A stretch of 64,000 nt of DNA from Nostoc sp. ATCC 53789. GTDB lineage: Bacteria > Cyanobacteriota > Cyanobacteriia > Cyanobacteriales > Nostocaceae. The notes below the pieces were generated by a model, which ran no database searches, had not been told where the DNA came from, and worked only from the letters and a program-made list of their open reading frames with translations. Position 1 is the first letter of the stretch. The number at the start of each line of letters is the position of its first letter. The stretch lies in the NCBI RefSeq assembly GCF_009873495.1, contig NZ_CP046703.1, positions 1,550,001-1,614,000 of the forward strand, given 5' to 3'. Below, piece by piece: positions 36,167 to 45,849 of this stretch. Made by a program: the position numbers and the translations under genes.

Positions 36167-36387
36167 AGGGATACCACAAATAACTTCTTCTCACGATCGG
36201 CAGCAAAAGCTAGACACGTTTTGATATCTTCGAAAGTTAATTCCGAAAAATCCTCTAGTATTTCTGCTTCAGTCATTCCACCAGCAAGATACTCCAAAAT
36301 ATCATAAACAGTTATTCGCATTCCTCGGATACAGGGTTTACCACTGCGTTTTCCAGGCTCAATCGTAATAATTTCGTGGTAATTCAT
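36163..36387 (-). CDS. DUF433 antitoxin
   Basis: A 74-residue DUF433 protein (VapB45-like antitoxin): ITIEPGKRSGKPCIRGMRITVYDILEYLAGGM and the C-terminal EDFSELTFEDIKTCLAFAADRE form the helix-turn-helix-like fold. It would normally bind and neutralise the toxin encoded just downstream and repress their shared promoter. Here the toxin is broken, so the antitoxin is an orphan. ATG at 36387. The stop overlaps the toxin GTG by the GTGA arrangement, showing that the pair was once coupled. Confidence 0.85.
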   Translation of the reverse strand: MNYHEIITIEPGKRSGKPCIRGMRITVYDILEYLAGGMTEAEILEDFSELTFEDIKTCLAFAADREKKLFVVSL

Positions 36388-36464
36388 AAATTAATCAAGA
36401 TATTTGTTTAATCTATGAGGGTTGCTTGAGTCAGTCTACCAACTAACTTGAGACAAAATTTTAG

Positions 36465-36761
36465 TTAGACTCCCACTTCTGATAATAGAGTTTCCATAGC
36501 TTCCCAAGAAATTCCTTGTTGAAGATAACGGGGTGCTTCAGGATTATAAGGACTGCCTACCCTGTCAATATTGAGAATTTTTGCCCCATCTGGCAGAACT
36601 GGTACATCTGCATCAAATGCTGTGGGGCGCATCAAAGAGCTGGAAAAGCCTTTGAAAATAGCAATTGTATCTTCCTCATCGGCAATTTCCACTATTACAA
36701 TCAAGACTTCTTTGGGGCGTTTAGCGGTGTATTGTTCTAGCCGCTTACCAATGGAATTCAT
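36465..36761 (-). CDS. Conserved hypothetical protein, cyanobacterial type
   Basis: A 98-residue soluble protein (MNSIGKRLEQYTAKRPKEVL). It has a beta-strand pair (EVLIVIVEIADEEDTIAIFKGF), a proline-rich central loop (DVPVLPDGAKI) and a short helix at the end. No enzyme or metal motif is seen. Protein-like codon use and conservation-type features (SSSLMRPT, YNPEAPRYLQQG) support a real gene. It lies between the antitoxin and DUF3177 genes on the same strand, 34 bases from the DUF3177 stop. Function unknown. Confidence 0.65.
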   Translation of the reverse strand: MNSIGKRLEQYTAKRPKEVLIVIVEIADEEDTIAIFKGFSSSLMRPTAFDADVPVLPDGAKILNIDRVGSPYNPEAPRYLQQGISWEAMETLLSEVGV

Positions 36762-36795
36762 TTTTTTACATTAGGGGTATGTGACGTAGCGACAG

Positions 36796-37392
36796 TTACT
36801 GTGGTGTGGCTGAACGTCCCTGCTTGCCAAGCTTAATCAGAACAAAATAGCTTAAGTAAACCACATAAATTACTAAACTAGTTATGCCAAGAAAACCTAA
36901 AAACTCAGCTTTGCTATTAGCATGAAAATATTCTTTGAATAATAACGGAATCTCAAACCAGACGCGACAATAAGCAGTCTTCATCACACTGGCAGAAAAA
37001 GCACAACCCAAAAATGGGATCAACGCTAGTGTACCCAAAATACAATAAACAGTTGTAGCCCAGCGCCAAGAGGTAAAAATAAATTTCAAAACTCCACTGG
37101 TTTGATACTCAATTTCATCGTTGATATCTACCCAAAACCACAGTGAAATTGGGATTAAAATCTGAGCCATTAATCCAGAGATAAAGCTAACTGGATACTG
37201 GGCAATCATTAAGTAAATCGTGATTGCCACCAAGCTTGATACTTTCCAGTATATAGTCAATAAGCGTTGTATACTTTCTGCTTTTTGCACAAATGCCCAA
37301 ATTAAAAGAATTAACGGAATAATTACCAGAAATAATACTGCCAATCGGTAATCAATCCAGATGAAAGGGCGAAACCAAACGTTATAGTCCAT
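36796..37392 (-). CDS. DUF3177 integral membrane protein
   Basis: A 198-residue membrane protein with about four to five helices (YRLAVLFLVIIPLILLIWAF, VSSLVAITIYLMIA, FISGLMAQILIPISLWFWV, and a C-terminal LGFLGITSLVIYVVYLSYFVL). The N-terminal WFRPFIWIDYRLAVLF is the DUF3177 signature, a family restricted to cyanobacteria. I use ATG at 37392 rather than the in-frame TTG four codons upstream. The following hypothetical gene is 34 bases away, so the two may be one transcript. Function unknown. Confidence 0.8.
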   Translation of the reverse strand: MDYNVWFRPFIWIDYRLAVLFLVIIPLILLIWAFVQKAESIQRLLTIYWKVSSLVAITIYLMIAQYPVSFISGLMAQILIPISLWFWVDINDEIEYQTSGVLKFIFTSWRWATTVYCILGTLALIPFLGCAFSASVMKTAYCRVWFEIPLLFKEYFHANSKAEFLGFLGITSLVIYVVYLSYFVLIKLGKQGRSATPQ

Positions 37393-38068
37393 AGTTTTTC
37401 TCAAACGATAAATAAAACAATTTAAACTAAGAGCAAGTATCCATAACTGACAAACTTGTAAGCTATTAGCTAGCTAGTAGTCTATCTATATTACAAACAG
37501 TTTAATCAAAGCACAAAATCTAGCCTCAAGACTGCGCTCTAACTTCTTGGTGGAAGCAAGTGGCTACCCAACTTATACCATTTCACGCAGTTTCTACTAT
37601 AAACACGTTTGTAGGGGCATACAGATGTACGCCCCTACAACCAATTCATGCCTTGCAAAGATTTTTGGAAAAATTTTTAAATGGTAAGTTGTTTAATTTA
37701 CTTTCCTAAATCTCTCAATTTGGCAAAAAAACAAGCAACTCAAAGATCCTCAACTTAGATTTTACACTTACCTGTAGTAGCGTCAGGGAGCCTGTTAAAA
37801 GCCCACCTAGCAGCTATATACTTGATACTCGCGGACAAAACCCCAATTTTTTTGGGTGTAAAGGTTTCCTTTTAAGATAAAAATTCTCAAAGCTTAACCC
37901 TGATACATCCGTAACTCCAGATATTTCACCATTTTTTGTCCATTGGAGAAAATAATGAAAAAGGGAGAGTAAGGTTTTAGCCGGAAGTAGCGTAAAAGTG
38001 CGAAATCTCAGTAAGTAAATCTTGGTTGCTTGGTGACAAACGAACAGAAAATTCGCTTGTTTAAATTT
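37393..38068. other. Spacer with a MITE-like hairpin
   Basis: No gene seen. CAACTTATACCATTT (37569-37583) and AAATGGTAAGTTG (37679-37691) are imperfect inverted repeats around an inner hairpin GTAGGGGC/GCCCCTAC (near 37610-37638). This looks like a short non-autonomous element. Confidence 0.45.
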
Positions 38069-38314
38069 CTAGTCGTCATAAACCCGGCATTCAATTGCAT
38101 CTGGGTTGTCATCACAATACTGTTCTAGAGAATTTTTGGGCTTGCTTTGACGCTTGTGGGAAGCTTCAGCTTGCAATTCTTCTACTGCATCCCAAGCAGC
38201 AGCACATTCTGGTGAACCGCTACCGTTAATGTCACAGACAGTACGCGCTTGTTCTACTTCTTCTTGAATTTTCTCCTGGATGTCGCTTGTTGCTGTTTCT
38301 TGGATGTTGGTCAT
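38069..38314 (-). CDS. cp12: CP12 Calvin-cycle regulator
   Basis: A small, intrinsically flexible redox protein that joins GAPDH and phosphoribulokinase into an inactive complex in the dark. Both cysteine pairs are visible: C..NGSGSPEC around residues 27-37 and YCDDNPDAIEC near 67-76. The core AAAWDAVEELQAEASHKRQ and the C-terminal tail ECRVYDD, which enters the GAPDH active site, are exact family features. 81 residues, ATG at 38314, its own transcription unit. Confidence 0.95.
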   Translation of the reverse strand: MTNIQETATSDIQEKIQEEVEQARTVCDINGSGSPECAAAWDAVEELQAEASHKRQSKPKNSLEQYCDDNPDAIECRVYDD

Positions 38315-38687
38315 TGCTTTAGTCTCGTTGTGTGTTGTTAATACTAGTATAGAAAAACTTCAGAAATGGCAGATTTTAGCTTGATTACTAACCATTCTAA
38401 CTATTCAGTTCATAAGTTAGTACTTTAGCCTATTGATTTATAACCAATATAGTAAACTGCCGCATCTATAATGCATTCATCTTTATGTTTTAAGATTTTG
38501 TGGGATTAGTACCATAGATAAACAATCATACAATATATTTAGATGCATCTATTAGGGAATGACAACCCCAGCTTCTTGGGATGGAGGAGACAAAAGGCTG
38601 GCACTAATTCTTGTAGGATGCAATTCTTCCCAAAATAAAAATACATCAAAATCTACTAGCACAAAAAGAGAAAGAAGCTCAAAACTC
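38315..38687. other. Divergent region between cp12 and the FIST gene
   Basis: It holds the promoters of both genes. The frame of the FIST protein is open back to an ATG at 38559, but those 43 codons look unrelated to the family. No hairpin stands out. Confidence 0.4.
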
Positions 38688-39923
38688 ATGGCAGACCAAA
38701 TGCAGTGGGCAAATGCCCTATCAACCCGTCATTCTTTAGAAGCCGCCGTTACAGATGTGGTGGAACGAGCTGTCTCATCGTTAACAGCACCTGCGGATCT
38801 AGGACTGGTATTCATTTCGTCTGCTTTTACGAGTGAGTATTCCCGATTGTTACCCTTGTTAGCTGAGAAACTTTCTGTACCAGTGCTAATTGGCTGTAGT
38901 GGTGGAGGTGTGATTGGGACGACAGTTAACGGAGAAACCCAAGAACTCGAAGCAGAACCAGCTATTAGCTTGACTTTAGCACATCTTCCAGGGGTGAAGG
39001 TTCAAGTTTTTCATGTTGTTGCAGAAGAATTACCTGACTTAGATAGTTCACCAGATGCTTGGGTTGATTTGATTGGTGTACCAGCATCACCAACACCCCA
39101 GTTTATTTTGCTGTCTAGTTCTTTCGCCTCTGGAATCAACGATTTGTTGCAGGGATTGGATTTTGCTTATCCAGGATCGGTGATCGTGGGGGGACAGGCT
39201 AGTGGTGGAGGTATGGGTGGTCGTGTTGCCCTATTTTGTAATGAGACTGACGGCGAGGAATGTCAAAGTCTGTATCGTGAGGGTACTGTTGGGATAGCTT
39301 TGACTGGCAATATTGTTTTGGAAACGATTGTAGCCCAAGGATGCCGACCGATTGGCAAACCGTTGCAAGTTACAAAAGCCGATCGCAACATTATCTTAGA
39401 GTTAGATGAGCAAGTGCCGCTAGTGGTGTTGCGAGATTTGATTGCTAGTCTTAGCGAACACGAACGAACTTTAGCACAGCACTCTTTGTTTGTTGGTGTG
39501 GCGATGGATGAGTTTAAGCTGGCTTTGCAGCAGGGAGACTTTTTAATTCGTGGTATTCTTGGGGTCGATCCAACAGCTGGAGCGATCGCAATTGGCGATC
39601 GCGTTCGTCCTGGTCAAAGGCTGCAATTCCACCTCCGCGATGCCCAAGCCTCTGCTGAAGACCTAGAATTACTCCTCCAAAGTTATCAAACCCAACGAGA
39701 ATCTGAACCCTCTGCCGTCGCTGCCTTAATGTTTGCCTGTCTGGGGCGAGGCGAAGGACTCTATGGTAAACCCAATTTCGATTCTGAATTATTTCGCCGT
39801 TACCTCAGCGATATTCCTGTAGGTGGCTTTTTCTGTGGTGGTGAAATCGGCCCTGTAGGTGGCAGAACTTTTTTACACGCCTACACTTCCGCATTTGGAA
39901 TTTGTCGTCAAAATCAGTTATGA
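38688..39923 (+). CDS. FIST N/C-domain sensory protein
   Basis: A 411-residue soluble ligand-binding protein of the FIST type, thought to sense small molecules (possibly amino acids). The FIST-N part has LGLVFISSAFTSEYSRLLPLL and VLIGCSGGGVIGTT. FIST-C has FLIRGILGVDPTAGAIAIGDRVRPGQRLQFHLRD and ALMFACLGRGEGLYGKPNFD, ending PVGGFFCGGEIGPVGGRTFLHAYTSAFGI. I use ATG at 38688 (MADQMQWANALSTRHS), with GAAAGAAG ahead, not the ATG at 38559, whose codons read as spacer. There is no attached kinase or cyclase domain. A strong terminator follows. Confidence 0.88.
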   Translation: MADQMQWANALSTRHSLEAAVTDVVERAVSSLTAPADLGLVFISSAFTSEYSRLLPLLAEKLSVPVLIGCSGGGVIGTTVNGETQELEAEPAISLTLAHLPGVKVQVFHVVAEELPDLDSSPDAWVDLIGVPASPTPQFILLSSSFASGINDLLQGLDFAYPGSVIVGGQASGGGMGGRVALFCNETDGEECQSLYREGTVGIALTGNIVLETIVAQGCRPIGKPLQVTKADRNIILELDEQVPLVVLRDLIASLSEHERTLAQHSLFVGVAMDEFKLALQQGDFLIRGILGVDPTAGAIAIGDRVRPGQRLQFHLRDAQASAEDLELLLQSYQTQRESEPSAVAALMFACLGRGEGLYGKPNFDSELFRRYLSDIPVGGFFCGGEIGPVGGRTFLHAYTSAFGICRQNQL

Positions 39924-39986
39924 GTTATGAATTAAACTCCTCACTCTCTAGTAATACTATCTGATTTGTGAAAATTCGCAGTATCC

Positions 39987-40027
39987 AAATCCCCAACTTG
40001 TTTAAGAGGTTGGGGATTTAACTTTTT
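39987..40027 (+). terminator. Terminator after FIST gene
   Basis: AAATCCCCAAC (39987-39997) and GTTGGGGATTT (40009-40019) form a perfect 11-bp stem followed by AAC and five T (40023-40027). Confidence 0.8.
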
Positions 40028-40321
40028 ACGAATGGTTTATGACTGTTTAGCATTTAACTGTCTTTCTATATTTGCAGATATATATCGAGATAAACGCTCT
40101 GAATACTTGTCTATACAGACAAATATATTTCTTGTATAGACTAGTTTAAATATTAAATTATACCTTGTATTTTCTAACAAAAAGCTCGATGATTAATTGA
40201 GAAAAGAGATAGTTATAGGTTAGCGAATAATGTCAATATAATTAATTATTTTTCTGAGTCATCGTCAGAAAATATCTGATATTCATCTGAAATTTATTCA
40301 TGTCGGAGTTGAAATAATCCA
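40028..40321. promoter_or_regulatory. Upstream region of the kdp operon
   Basis: The perfect palindrome TTGTCTATACAGACAA (about 40108-40123) is followed by a related half TTGTATAGACTAG and AT-rich sequence before kdpA. An operator for a K+ or osmotic regulator is possible but unproven. Confidence 0.3.
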
Positions 40322-42067
40322 ATGCTAGAAGGATGGATTCAAATTGCATTAACGCTGTTAATTATAGTAGCGATTACGCCATTTTTTGGGCGCTATATGG
40401 CGCGTATATACCTAGAGCAAAGTACTTTTCTCGACCCAATCTTGAATCCGGTTGAGCGAGTGCTTTATGCTTTAGTCGGTGTTAAATCCAAAGAAAACAT
40501 GACAGGCTGGCAGTATGGGCGGGCAATCCTGTATAGCAACGTAGCAATGGGGTTGCTGATTTTCTTTATTATCATGAGTCAAGGATGGTTGCCCCTCAAT
40601 CCCACGGGGATAAAAGCCCCAACTTGGGATACAGCACTGCATACTACCATTTCCTTTATTACTAATACCAACCAACAGCATTATTCTGGTGAAACATACA
40701 TGAGCTATGCCAGCCAAATGTGGGGACTGGGTTATCACATGTTCACCTCTGCTGGTACTGGTTTAGCGGTAGGAATTGCTTTTATTCGGGGATTGACGGG
40801 TAGATCGTTAGGCAACTTTTATGTAGACCTAATTCGCTCGATTACCCGAATTTTGCTGCCTATTTGTATTGTGGGTGGGATTGTGTTGATAGCTGCTGGT
40901 GTTCCCGAAACCCTGGCGGGTGTAGTTGTATTCCCCACCTTGGAAGATCCGAATATTAGTCAAGCGATCGCTCGTGGCCCTGTTGCCCACTTTGAAATTA
41001 TCAAGCAATTAGGGGAAAACGGCGGCGGCTTTTTTGCTATTAACTCAGCACACCCCTTTGAAAATCCCAGTGGATTTACTAATTTAATTCAGATCGTGGC
41101 AATGCTTTCCATTCCCACGTCCCTGATCTATACATACGGTTTGTTTGCCAATAACACCAAACAAGCCTGGTTACTCTACGGTATGGTCGGTGTGATTTTT
41201 CTAGGATTCCTGATTGTCACTGCCATTGGTGAATACAACGGCAATCCGGCTGTAAATGCGCTTTTGGGCAGTCAGCAACCGAACTTAGAGGGGAAAGAAG
41301 TCCGGTTTGGTTGGGCAGAATCGGTATTATTTGCGGTAAGTACAACCGGAACCATGTGCGGCGCAGTCAACAGTCTCCACGATTCCTTTATGCCCGCCGG
41401 CGGTTTTATTTTTCTTTCTAATATGTTCCTGCAAATTATGTGGGGTGGACAGGGTACAGGAACAGCTTACTTATTTGCCTATAGCATCCTGGCGGTATTC
41501 GTCACAGGTTTGATGGTGGGACGCACACCAGAATTTTTGGGACGCAAAATTGAAAAGCGTGAAGTCGTACTTGCTAGCTTCTTGATTTTGCTAGTTCACC
41601 CGATCGCCATTTTGATTCCAGGGGGAATCGCCTTAGCTTTTCCTGACCAATTGGCAGGAATTAGCAATCCCGGTTTCCACGGCTTTTCTCAAGTTATTTA
41701 CGAATATGCCTCAGCTGCTGCCAACAACGGTTCTGGTTTTGAAGGTTTAGGCGATTCACAACCGTCTCCTTTTGCGATCGCTACAGGTACAGCAACAACT
41801 ACAACCGCTTTGTGGTGGAACTTGAGTACCTGCTTCAGTTTACTAGCTGGACGCTATATCCCAATTTTAGGTTTGCTGTTATTAGCAGATAGTATGTCTC
41901 GCAAGCAAGCTGTTCCTTACACCACTGGTACATTACGAACCGATACCGGACTATTTACAGGCGTTACCGCAGGCGTAATTTTAATCCTGGGCGCACTCAC
42001 ATTTTTCCCAGTGCTGGCATTAGGCCCCATCGCTGAAGCCTTTTTTATTACCAAAGGTATCGGCTAG
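40322..42067 (+). CDS. kdpA: Potassium-transporting ATPase subunit A
   Basis: K+-binding, channel-like subunit of the KdpFABC pump in the plasma membrane. Selectivity-filter-like loops are present: [10 protein letters not shown] (near 141), [19 protein letters not shown] (near 237), [12 protein letters not shown] (near 340) and [10 protein letters not shown] (near 470). 581 residues is slightly above the usual ~560. ATG at 40322 is clear. It leads the order A-B-F/G-C, as described for Anabaena kdp operons, and is expected to be induced by K+ limitation. The gap to kdpB (135 bases) is far longer than usual because of a repeat. Confidence 0.96.
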   Translation: MLEGWIQIALTLLIIVAITPFFGRYMARIYLEQSTFLDPILNPVERVLYALVGVKSKENMTGWQYGRAILYSNVAMGLLIFFIIMSQGWLPLNPTGIKAPTWDTALHTTISFITNTNQQHYSGETYMSYASQMWGLGYHMFTSAGTGLAVGIAFIRGLTGRSLGNFYVDLIRSITRILLPICIVGGIVLIAAGVPETLAGVVVFPTLEDPNISQAIARGPVAHFEIIKQLGENGGGFFAINSAHPFENPSGFTNLIQIVAMLSIPTSLIYTYGLFANNTKQAWLLYGMVGVIFLGFLIVTAIGEYNGNPAVNALLGSQQPNLEGKEVRFGWAESVLFAVSTTGTMCGAVNSLHDSFMPAGGFIFLSNMFLQIMWGGQGTGTAYLFAYSILAVFVTGLMVGRTPEFLGRKIEKREVVLASFLILLVHPIAILIPGGIALAFPDQLAGISNPGFHGFSQVIYEYASAAANNGSGFEGLGDSQPSPFAIATGTATTTTALWWNLSTCFSLLAGRYIPILGLLLLADSMSRKQAVPYTTGTLRTDTGLFTGVTAGVILILGALTFFPVLALGPIAEAFFITKGIG

Positions 42068-42104
42068 AGAGTAGGAGATGAGGTAGAACGCCCCATTCCC
42101 AATA

Positions 42105-42170
42105 CTTCGACTCCTTTCGACTTCTCTGCGAGACGCTACGCGAACGCTCAAGGCAAGTCGCTCAGTACAA
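42105..42170. repeat. Interspersed repeat between kdpA and kdpB
   Basis: Contains CGACTT and AAGTCG arms around GCGAGACGCTACGCGAACGC, a phrase I know as a common Nostoc short repeat. It separates two genes that normally abut. Confidence 0.55.
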
Positions 42171-42202
42171 GTGCCCAATGCCCCATTCTCAAAATTTAAT
42201 GT

Positions 42203-44344
42203 ATGCCAATTACTACTGATTCTCCTTCGCCCCGTATTCCATCTGGAACTCGTGACTCGCGTAAGCACACCCCCAAAACAGATATGCGGGGACTTTACCA
42301 AAGGGCAATTCGTGAGTCATTTGTCAAACTCGATCCGCGAATTACTGTCAGAAACCCAGTTATGTTTGTTGTTTGGGTGGGGACAATTGTCACCTTTCTT
42401 GTTACCCTGAACCCAAATCTGTTTGGCACAGTCCAGGCAGATATCAACCAACAACGTCTGTTAAATGGGTTGATTACCTTCATTCTCTTTTTCACCCTCG
42501 TTTTTGCCAACTTTGCCGAAGCCGTAGCTGAAGGACGTGGTAAAGCACAGGCTGATTCACTGCGATCGACGCGATCGGATACGATCGCTAACAAAATCCT
42601 CCCTGATGGTTCCATACAACAAGTCAATTCTACGGAACTGCGGCGGGGCGATTTGGTCAAGGTGGTTGCAAATAATATGATTCCCGCCGATGGGGATGTA
42701 ATTAAAGGCATTGGCTCAGTAGATGAGTCTGCAATTACTGGGGAATCGGCCCCGGTATTGAAGCAACCAGGTACAGATATTGCCAGTTCGGTGACAGGAG
42801 GTACACGCCTACTCTCTGATGAGTTGACAATTCGTGTTAGTGCCGATCCTGGTCAAGGCTTTATCGATCGCATGATTGCCCTGGTAGAAGGGGCACAACG
42901 CACCAAGACTCCCAACGAGATTGCTTTGACAGTATTGTTGGCAGTGCTAACGCAAGTGTTCTTGATTGTAGTGTCAACCATTACCCCCTACGTGGGCTAC
43001 ATTGCCAGCTTTATCAGCACAGCCTTTGGCGTTGACGCAGGAAACAGTTTGCGGGCGGGTGCTAGCGTTGCGATTCTCATCTCGCTACTGGTAGCTTTGA
43101 TTCCTACAACTATTGGTGGATTGCTCAGTGCGATCGGTATTGCAGGGATGGATAGAGTTGCCCAATTCAACGTCATTGCTACCTCTGGTCGAGCAGTAGA
43201 AGCCTGCGGCGACATCAACACCTTGGTGCTGGATAAGACGGGTACAATCACCTTGGGTAATCGGATGGCTGATGAGTTTATTCCTTTGGATAATCACTCA
43301 CTAGAAGATGTGGCGCGAGTCTCTCTAGCTGCTAGCTTGTTTGACGATACGCCAGAGGGCAAGTCAATTGTGATCTTGGCAGAAAAGTCCCAGGCTGCGG
43401 TAGATTTTAATATTGACAAAGCCGAAGGTGTGGAATTTACCGCCAAAACCCGGATGAGTGGCACGAATTTACCCGATGGTAAACAAATTCGCAAAGGTGC
43501 AGTGGATGCGATTAAGGGATTTGTCCGTTCTCGTGGCGGTAACGTTCCTGATGATATAGACGCAGCTTATGAGCGAGTTTCCCGGTTAGGCGGTACACCT
43601 TTAGCTGTTTGCCAAGATGACAAAATTTATGGTGTGATCTACCTCAAAGATATTGTCAAACCTGGTCTGCGGGAACGGTTTGACCAACTTCGCCGCATGG
43701 GTGTTCGCACCGTCATGCTTACAGGTGACAATCGAATTACCGCTTCGGTAATTGCTGAAGAAGCTGGGGTGGATGATTTTATTGCCGAAGCGACTCCAGA
43801 AGACAAAATTGAGGTGATTCGCTCCGAACAATCTCAGGGTAAATTGGTGGCAATGACCGGAGACGGCACTAATGATGCACCTGCTTTGGCGCAAGCAAAT
43901 GTGGGTGTGGCAATGAACTCTGGGACGCAAGCTGCCAAAGAAGCTGCTAACATGGTGGACTTAGACTCTGACCCCACGAAGCTAATTGACCTAGTAACCA
44001 TAGGTAAACAGTTGCTAATTACTCGTGGAGCCTTGACAACATTCTCCATCGCTAATGATATCGCCAAATATTTTGCGATTATTCCGACTATCTTTGCGGC
44101 TGCTGGAATCGGCGCACTGAATATTATGGGATTAAAGAGTGCCCAATCTGCGATCATCTCGGCGCTGATTTACAATGCCTTGATTATTCCGGCACTAATT
44201 CCGCTAGCACTCAAAGGGGTAAAGTTTTTACCTTTAACAGCAGATCAACTGCTACGTCGCAACATCTTCATCTATGGCGTTGGTGGCATCATTGCTCCCT
44301 TTATTGCCATCAAACTAATAGATATTATCTTACCTTTGTCTTAA
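42203..44344 (+). CDS. kdpB: Potassium-transporting P-type ATPase subunit B
   Basis: The ATP-hydrolysing subunit of the Kdp pump, with the P-type ATPase hallmarks: TGESAPV actuator motif, phosphorylation site [10 protein letters not shown], nucleotide-binding FTAKTRMSG and KGAVDAI, hinge [10 protein letters not shown] and [11 protein letters not shown]. The membrane helices carry the Kdp-typical [12 protein letters not shown]. 713 residues, a little longer than enterobacterial KdpB because of an extended, charged N-terminus ([14 protein letters not shown]). ATG at 42203. kdpF/G follows after 6 bases, so B, F/G and C are one translational run. Confidence 0.97.
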   Translation: MPITTDSPSPRIPSGTRDSRKHTPKTDMRGLYQRAIRESFVKLDPRITVRNPVMFVVWVGTIVTFLVTLNPNLFGTVQADINQQRLLNGLITFILFFTLVFANFAEAVAEGRGKAQADSLRSTRSDTIANKILPDGSIQQVNSTELRRGDLVKVVANNMIPADGDVIKGIGSVDESAITGESAPVLKQPGTDIASSVTGGTRLLSDELTIRVSADPGQGFIDRMIALVEGAQRTKTPNEIALTVLLAVLTQVFLIVVSTITPYVGYIASFISTAFGVDAGNSLRAGASVAILISLLVALIPTTIGGLLSAIGIAGMDRVAQFNVIATSGRAVEACGDINTLVLDKTGTITLGNRMADEFIPLDNHSLEDVARVSLAASLFDDTPEGKSIVILAEKSQAAVDFNIDKAEGVEFTAKTRMSGTNLPDGKQIRKGAVDAIKGFVRSRGGNVPDDIDAAYERVSRLGGTPLAVCQDDKIYGVIYLKDIVKPGLRERFDQLRRMGVRTVMLTGDNRITASVIAEEAGVDDFIAEATPEDKIEVIRSEQSQGKLVAMTGDGTNDAPALAQANVGVAMNSGTQAAKEAANMVDLDSDPTKLIDLVTIGKQLLITRGALTTFSIANDIAKYFAIIPTIFAAAGIGALNIMGLKSAQSAIISALIYNALIIPALIPLALKGVKFLPLTADQLLRRNIFIYGVGGIIAPFIAIKLIDIILPLS

Positions 44345-44350
44345 TTTACT

Positions 44351-44620
44351 ATGAAAACCGTTCATACCCGACGCACTATCTTTGCATCTCAAATAGTTGA
44401 AGAAATAACTGAAATCTGGTGTCAATGGCGTAGACAAAAGCTGCCACTGTATTTATTCCTGGCGATGTGTTTCAACCTAGTGGTTGCACCTATGGTCTAT
44501 GCAGCTACTAGCGAACAACTTTCCCGCAGTCAATCTTGGGGATTGGGACTGTTAGGAATGGTGACGTTAGGGCTTTCTATCTATTTATTTTTTGTAATGT
44601 TTGTACCGGAGAAATTCTAA
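44351..44620 (+). CDS. kdpF: KdpF-like subunit with N-terminal extension (Anabaena KdpG type)
   Basis: An 89-residue membrane protein between kdpB and kdpC. The last ~28 residues (GLLGMVTLGLSIYLFFVMFVPEKF) match KdpF, the small lipid-like subunit that stabilises the pump. Ahead of it is an added helix (LPLYLFLAMCFNLVVAPMVYA) and a basic N-terminus (MKTVHTRRTIFAS) not found in the 29-residue enterobacterial KdpF. Published Anabaena kdp operons name a gene in this position kdpG, and this may be the same protein. The stop TAA shares one base with the kdpC ATG (TAATG). Confidence 0.75.
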   Translation: MKTVHTRRTIFASQIVEEITEIWCQWRRQKLPLYLFLAMCFNLVVAPMVYAATSEQLSRSQSWGLGLLGMVTLGLSIYLFFVMFVPEKF

Positions 44621-45258
44621 TGAGTTTTGCACGTGAAGCTAGCAGAGCTGTTCGTTCTACCTTGGTACTCTGGGTAATCGGTGCGATTATTTATCCTTTT
44701 GCGATGATTGCCATTGGGCAGATTGCGTTTCCATTTCAAGCAAATGGTAGTCTGCTGACAAATAGCATAGGTCAAGTTATGGGTTCTGCTTTGATCGGTC
44801 AGCCTTTTACTAGCGATCGCTATTTTAACAGCCGTCCCAGTACCACTAGTTACAGCACAGCCGATCCCAAAAAGGACGATGGGGGAGTTTTGAAAACTGG
44901 GGTTTCTGGTGCTAGTAACTTGGCTCCCAGTAATCCCGCATTACTCGAACGCATCAAAGGTAAAGATGACCCAGACCCCAGCAAAAAAATTGAAGGGGAT
45001 TTGACTCGTCTGAAAACAGCAGGTGTGCAGCCGACTGGCGATTTAGTCTACACCTCTGGTTCTAGCCTTGACCCCCACATTACCCCCGAAGCTGCGATCG
45101 CACAAATTGCGCGAGTAAGCAAGGCACGAGGATTTCAGCCAAACCAACTAGAAACTTTGATTGCCCAAAACACCGATGGACGCTTTCTCGGCATCTTTGG
45201 CGAGCCTGGAGTTAATGTGTTGAAGCTGAATTTAGCTTTGGATCAGATTAAGAAATAA
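44620..45258 (+). CDS. kdpC: Potassium-transporting ATPase subunit C
   Basis: The periplasmic-facing single-helix subunit that raises nucleotide affinity. N-terminal membrane helix (TLVLWVIGAIIYPFAMIAIGQIAF), then NSIGQVMGSALIGQPFTSDRYF and STTSYSTADPKKDD and the C-terminal NVLKLNLALDQ, all KdpC features. 212 residues. The correct start is ATG 44620-44622, overlapping the stop of kdpF/G by one base; an earlier in-frame start at 44536 lies inside kdpF/G and is a shadow. No kdpD or kdpE sensor gene follows; a terminator does. Confidence 0.93.
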   Translation: MSFAREASRAVRSTLVLWVIGAIIYPFAMIAIGQIAFPFQANGSLLTNSIGQVMGSALIGQPFTSDRYFNSRPSTTSYSTADPKKDDGGVLKTGVSGASNLAPSNPALLERIKGKDDPDPSKKIEGDLTRLKTAGVQPTGDLVYTSGSSLDPHITPEAAIAQIARVSKARGFQPNQLETLIAQNTDGRFLGIFGEPGVNVLKLNLALDQIKK

Positions 45259-45325
45259 AGCTATGGGAAATAGTAGAGACGAGGAATTTTGCGTCTCTAC
45301 TGTTCATAATTATTATCTCAGACTC

Positions 45326-45366
45326 AGATACCCAACTTCGTAAAAGTTGTCTGGTATCTCTTTTTT
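45326..45366 (+). terminator. Terminator of the kdp operon
   Basis: AGATACC (45326-45332) pairs with GGTATCT (45353-45359), with an inner CAACTT/AAGTTG stem, followed by C and six T (45361-45366). A separate perfect 10-bp hairpin AGTAGAGACG/CGTCTCTACT lies just ahead at about 45274-45303. Confidence 0.75.
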
Positions 45367-45401
45367 ATGATTAATATTGAAAGCCTCAATGTCTGGTCAT
45401 A

Positions 45402-45668
45402 ATGAAGAACGCAAGCAGTTACTCCAAATTCTTTACTGAAAACTCATCGAAAGTATTTTATGGGTTAGAACCAGACTTTTTTCAACAAAAATTTTCCAAA
45501 ATTATTGATGATGTCATTAGCAAATGTCATGGTTCTTTAAAAATATGGCCAACTCTAGTTGAAATTTGCTATTTTTACAAAGATAAAAAGGATTTACCGC
45601 AAATAAGAGTCAAGAATCAGAAGCTAAAGCCAAAAAATGGTACAAAATTGGACGTAATTCAATCATAA
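45402..45668 (+). CDS. Hypothetical protein, uncertain
   Basis: An 88-codon frame (MKNASSYSKFFTENSSKVFY) that starts just after the kdp terminator. It is lysine-rich, with no domain, signal or membrane helix that I recognise, and no ribosome site near the ATG. It could be a fragment of a lost gene. I include it at low confidence because the composition is not obviously random. Confidence 0.25.
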   Translation: MKNASSYSKFFTENSSKVFYGLEPDFFQQKFSKIIDDVISKCHGSLKIWPTLVEICYFYKDKKDLPQIRVKNQKLKPKNGTKLDVIQS

Positions 45669-45849
45669 ACTCTTAATCTGGCAAACAAAGCACAAGTAAG
45701 TCTTTACGATTCTTCATCCGTAAAAATTTTGTCAGATATGGCTTAAGTAACAGCAATCTGATAAGATTTCAAATTAAGTAGAATAACTGCTTGTTATCTT
45801 TTTCTTTAACCCATTGATTTCGGGTATTTTTTAGGAAAGGAAAATAAAA

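Noticed and set aside
38559..38687. N-terminal extension of the FIST protein from the ATG at 38559
   Set aside because: The 43 codons do not resemble the family, and ATG 38688 has a better purine-rich site.
40100..40145. Defined KdpE operator at the TTGTCTATACAGACAA palindrome
   Set aside because: Only a palindrome is visible; no regulator gene is adjacent and I know no matching consensus, so it is kept only as a weak regulatory candidate.
44536..44619. Longer kdpC beginning inside kdpF/G
   Set aside because: The ATG at 44620 gives the normal KdpC N-terminus; the earlier codons are the kdpF/G gene in another frame.
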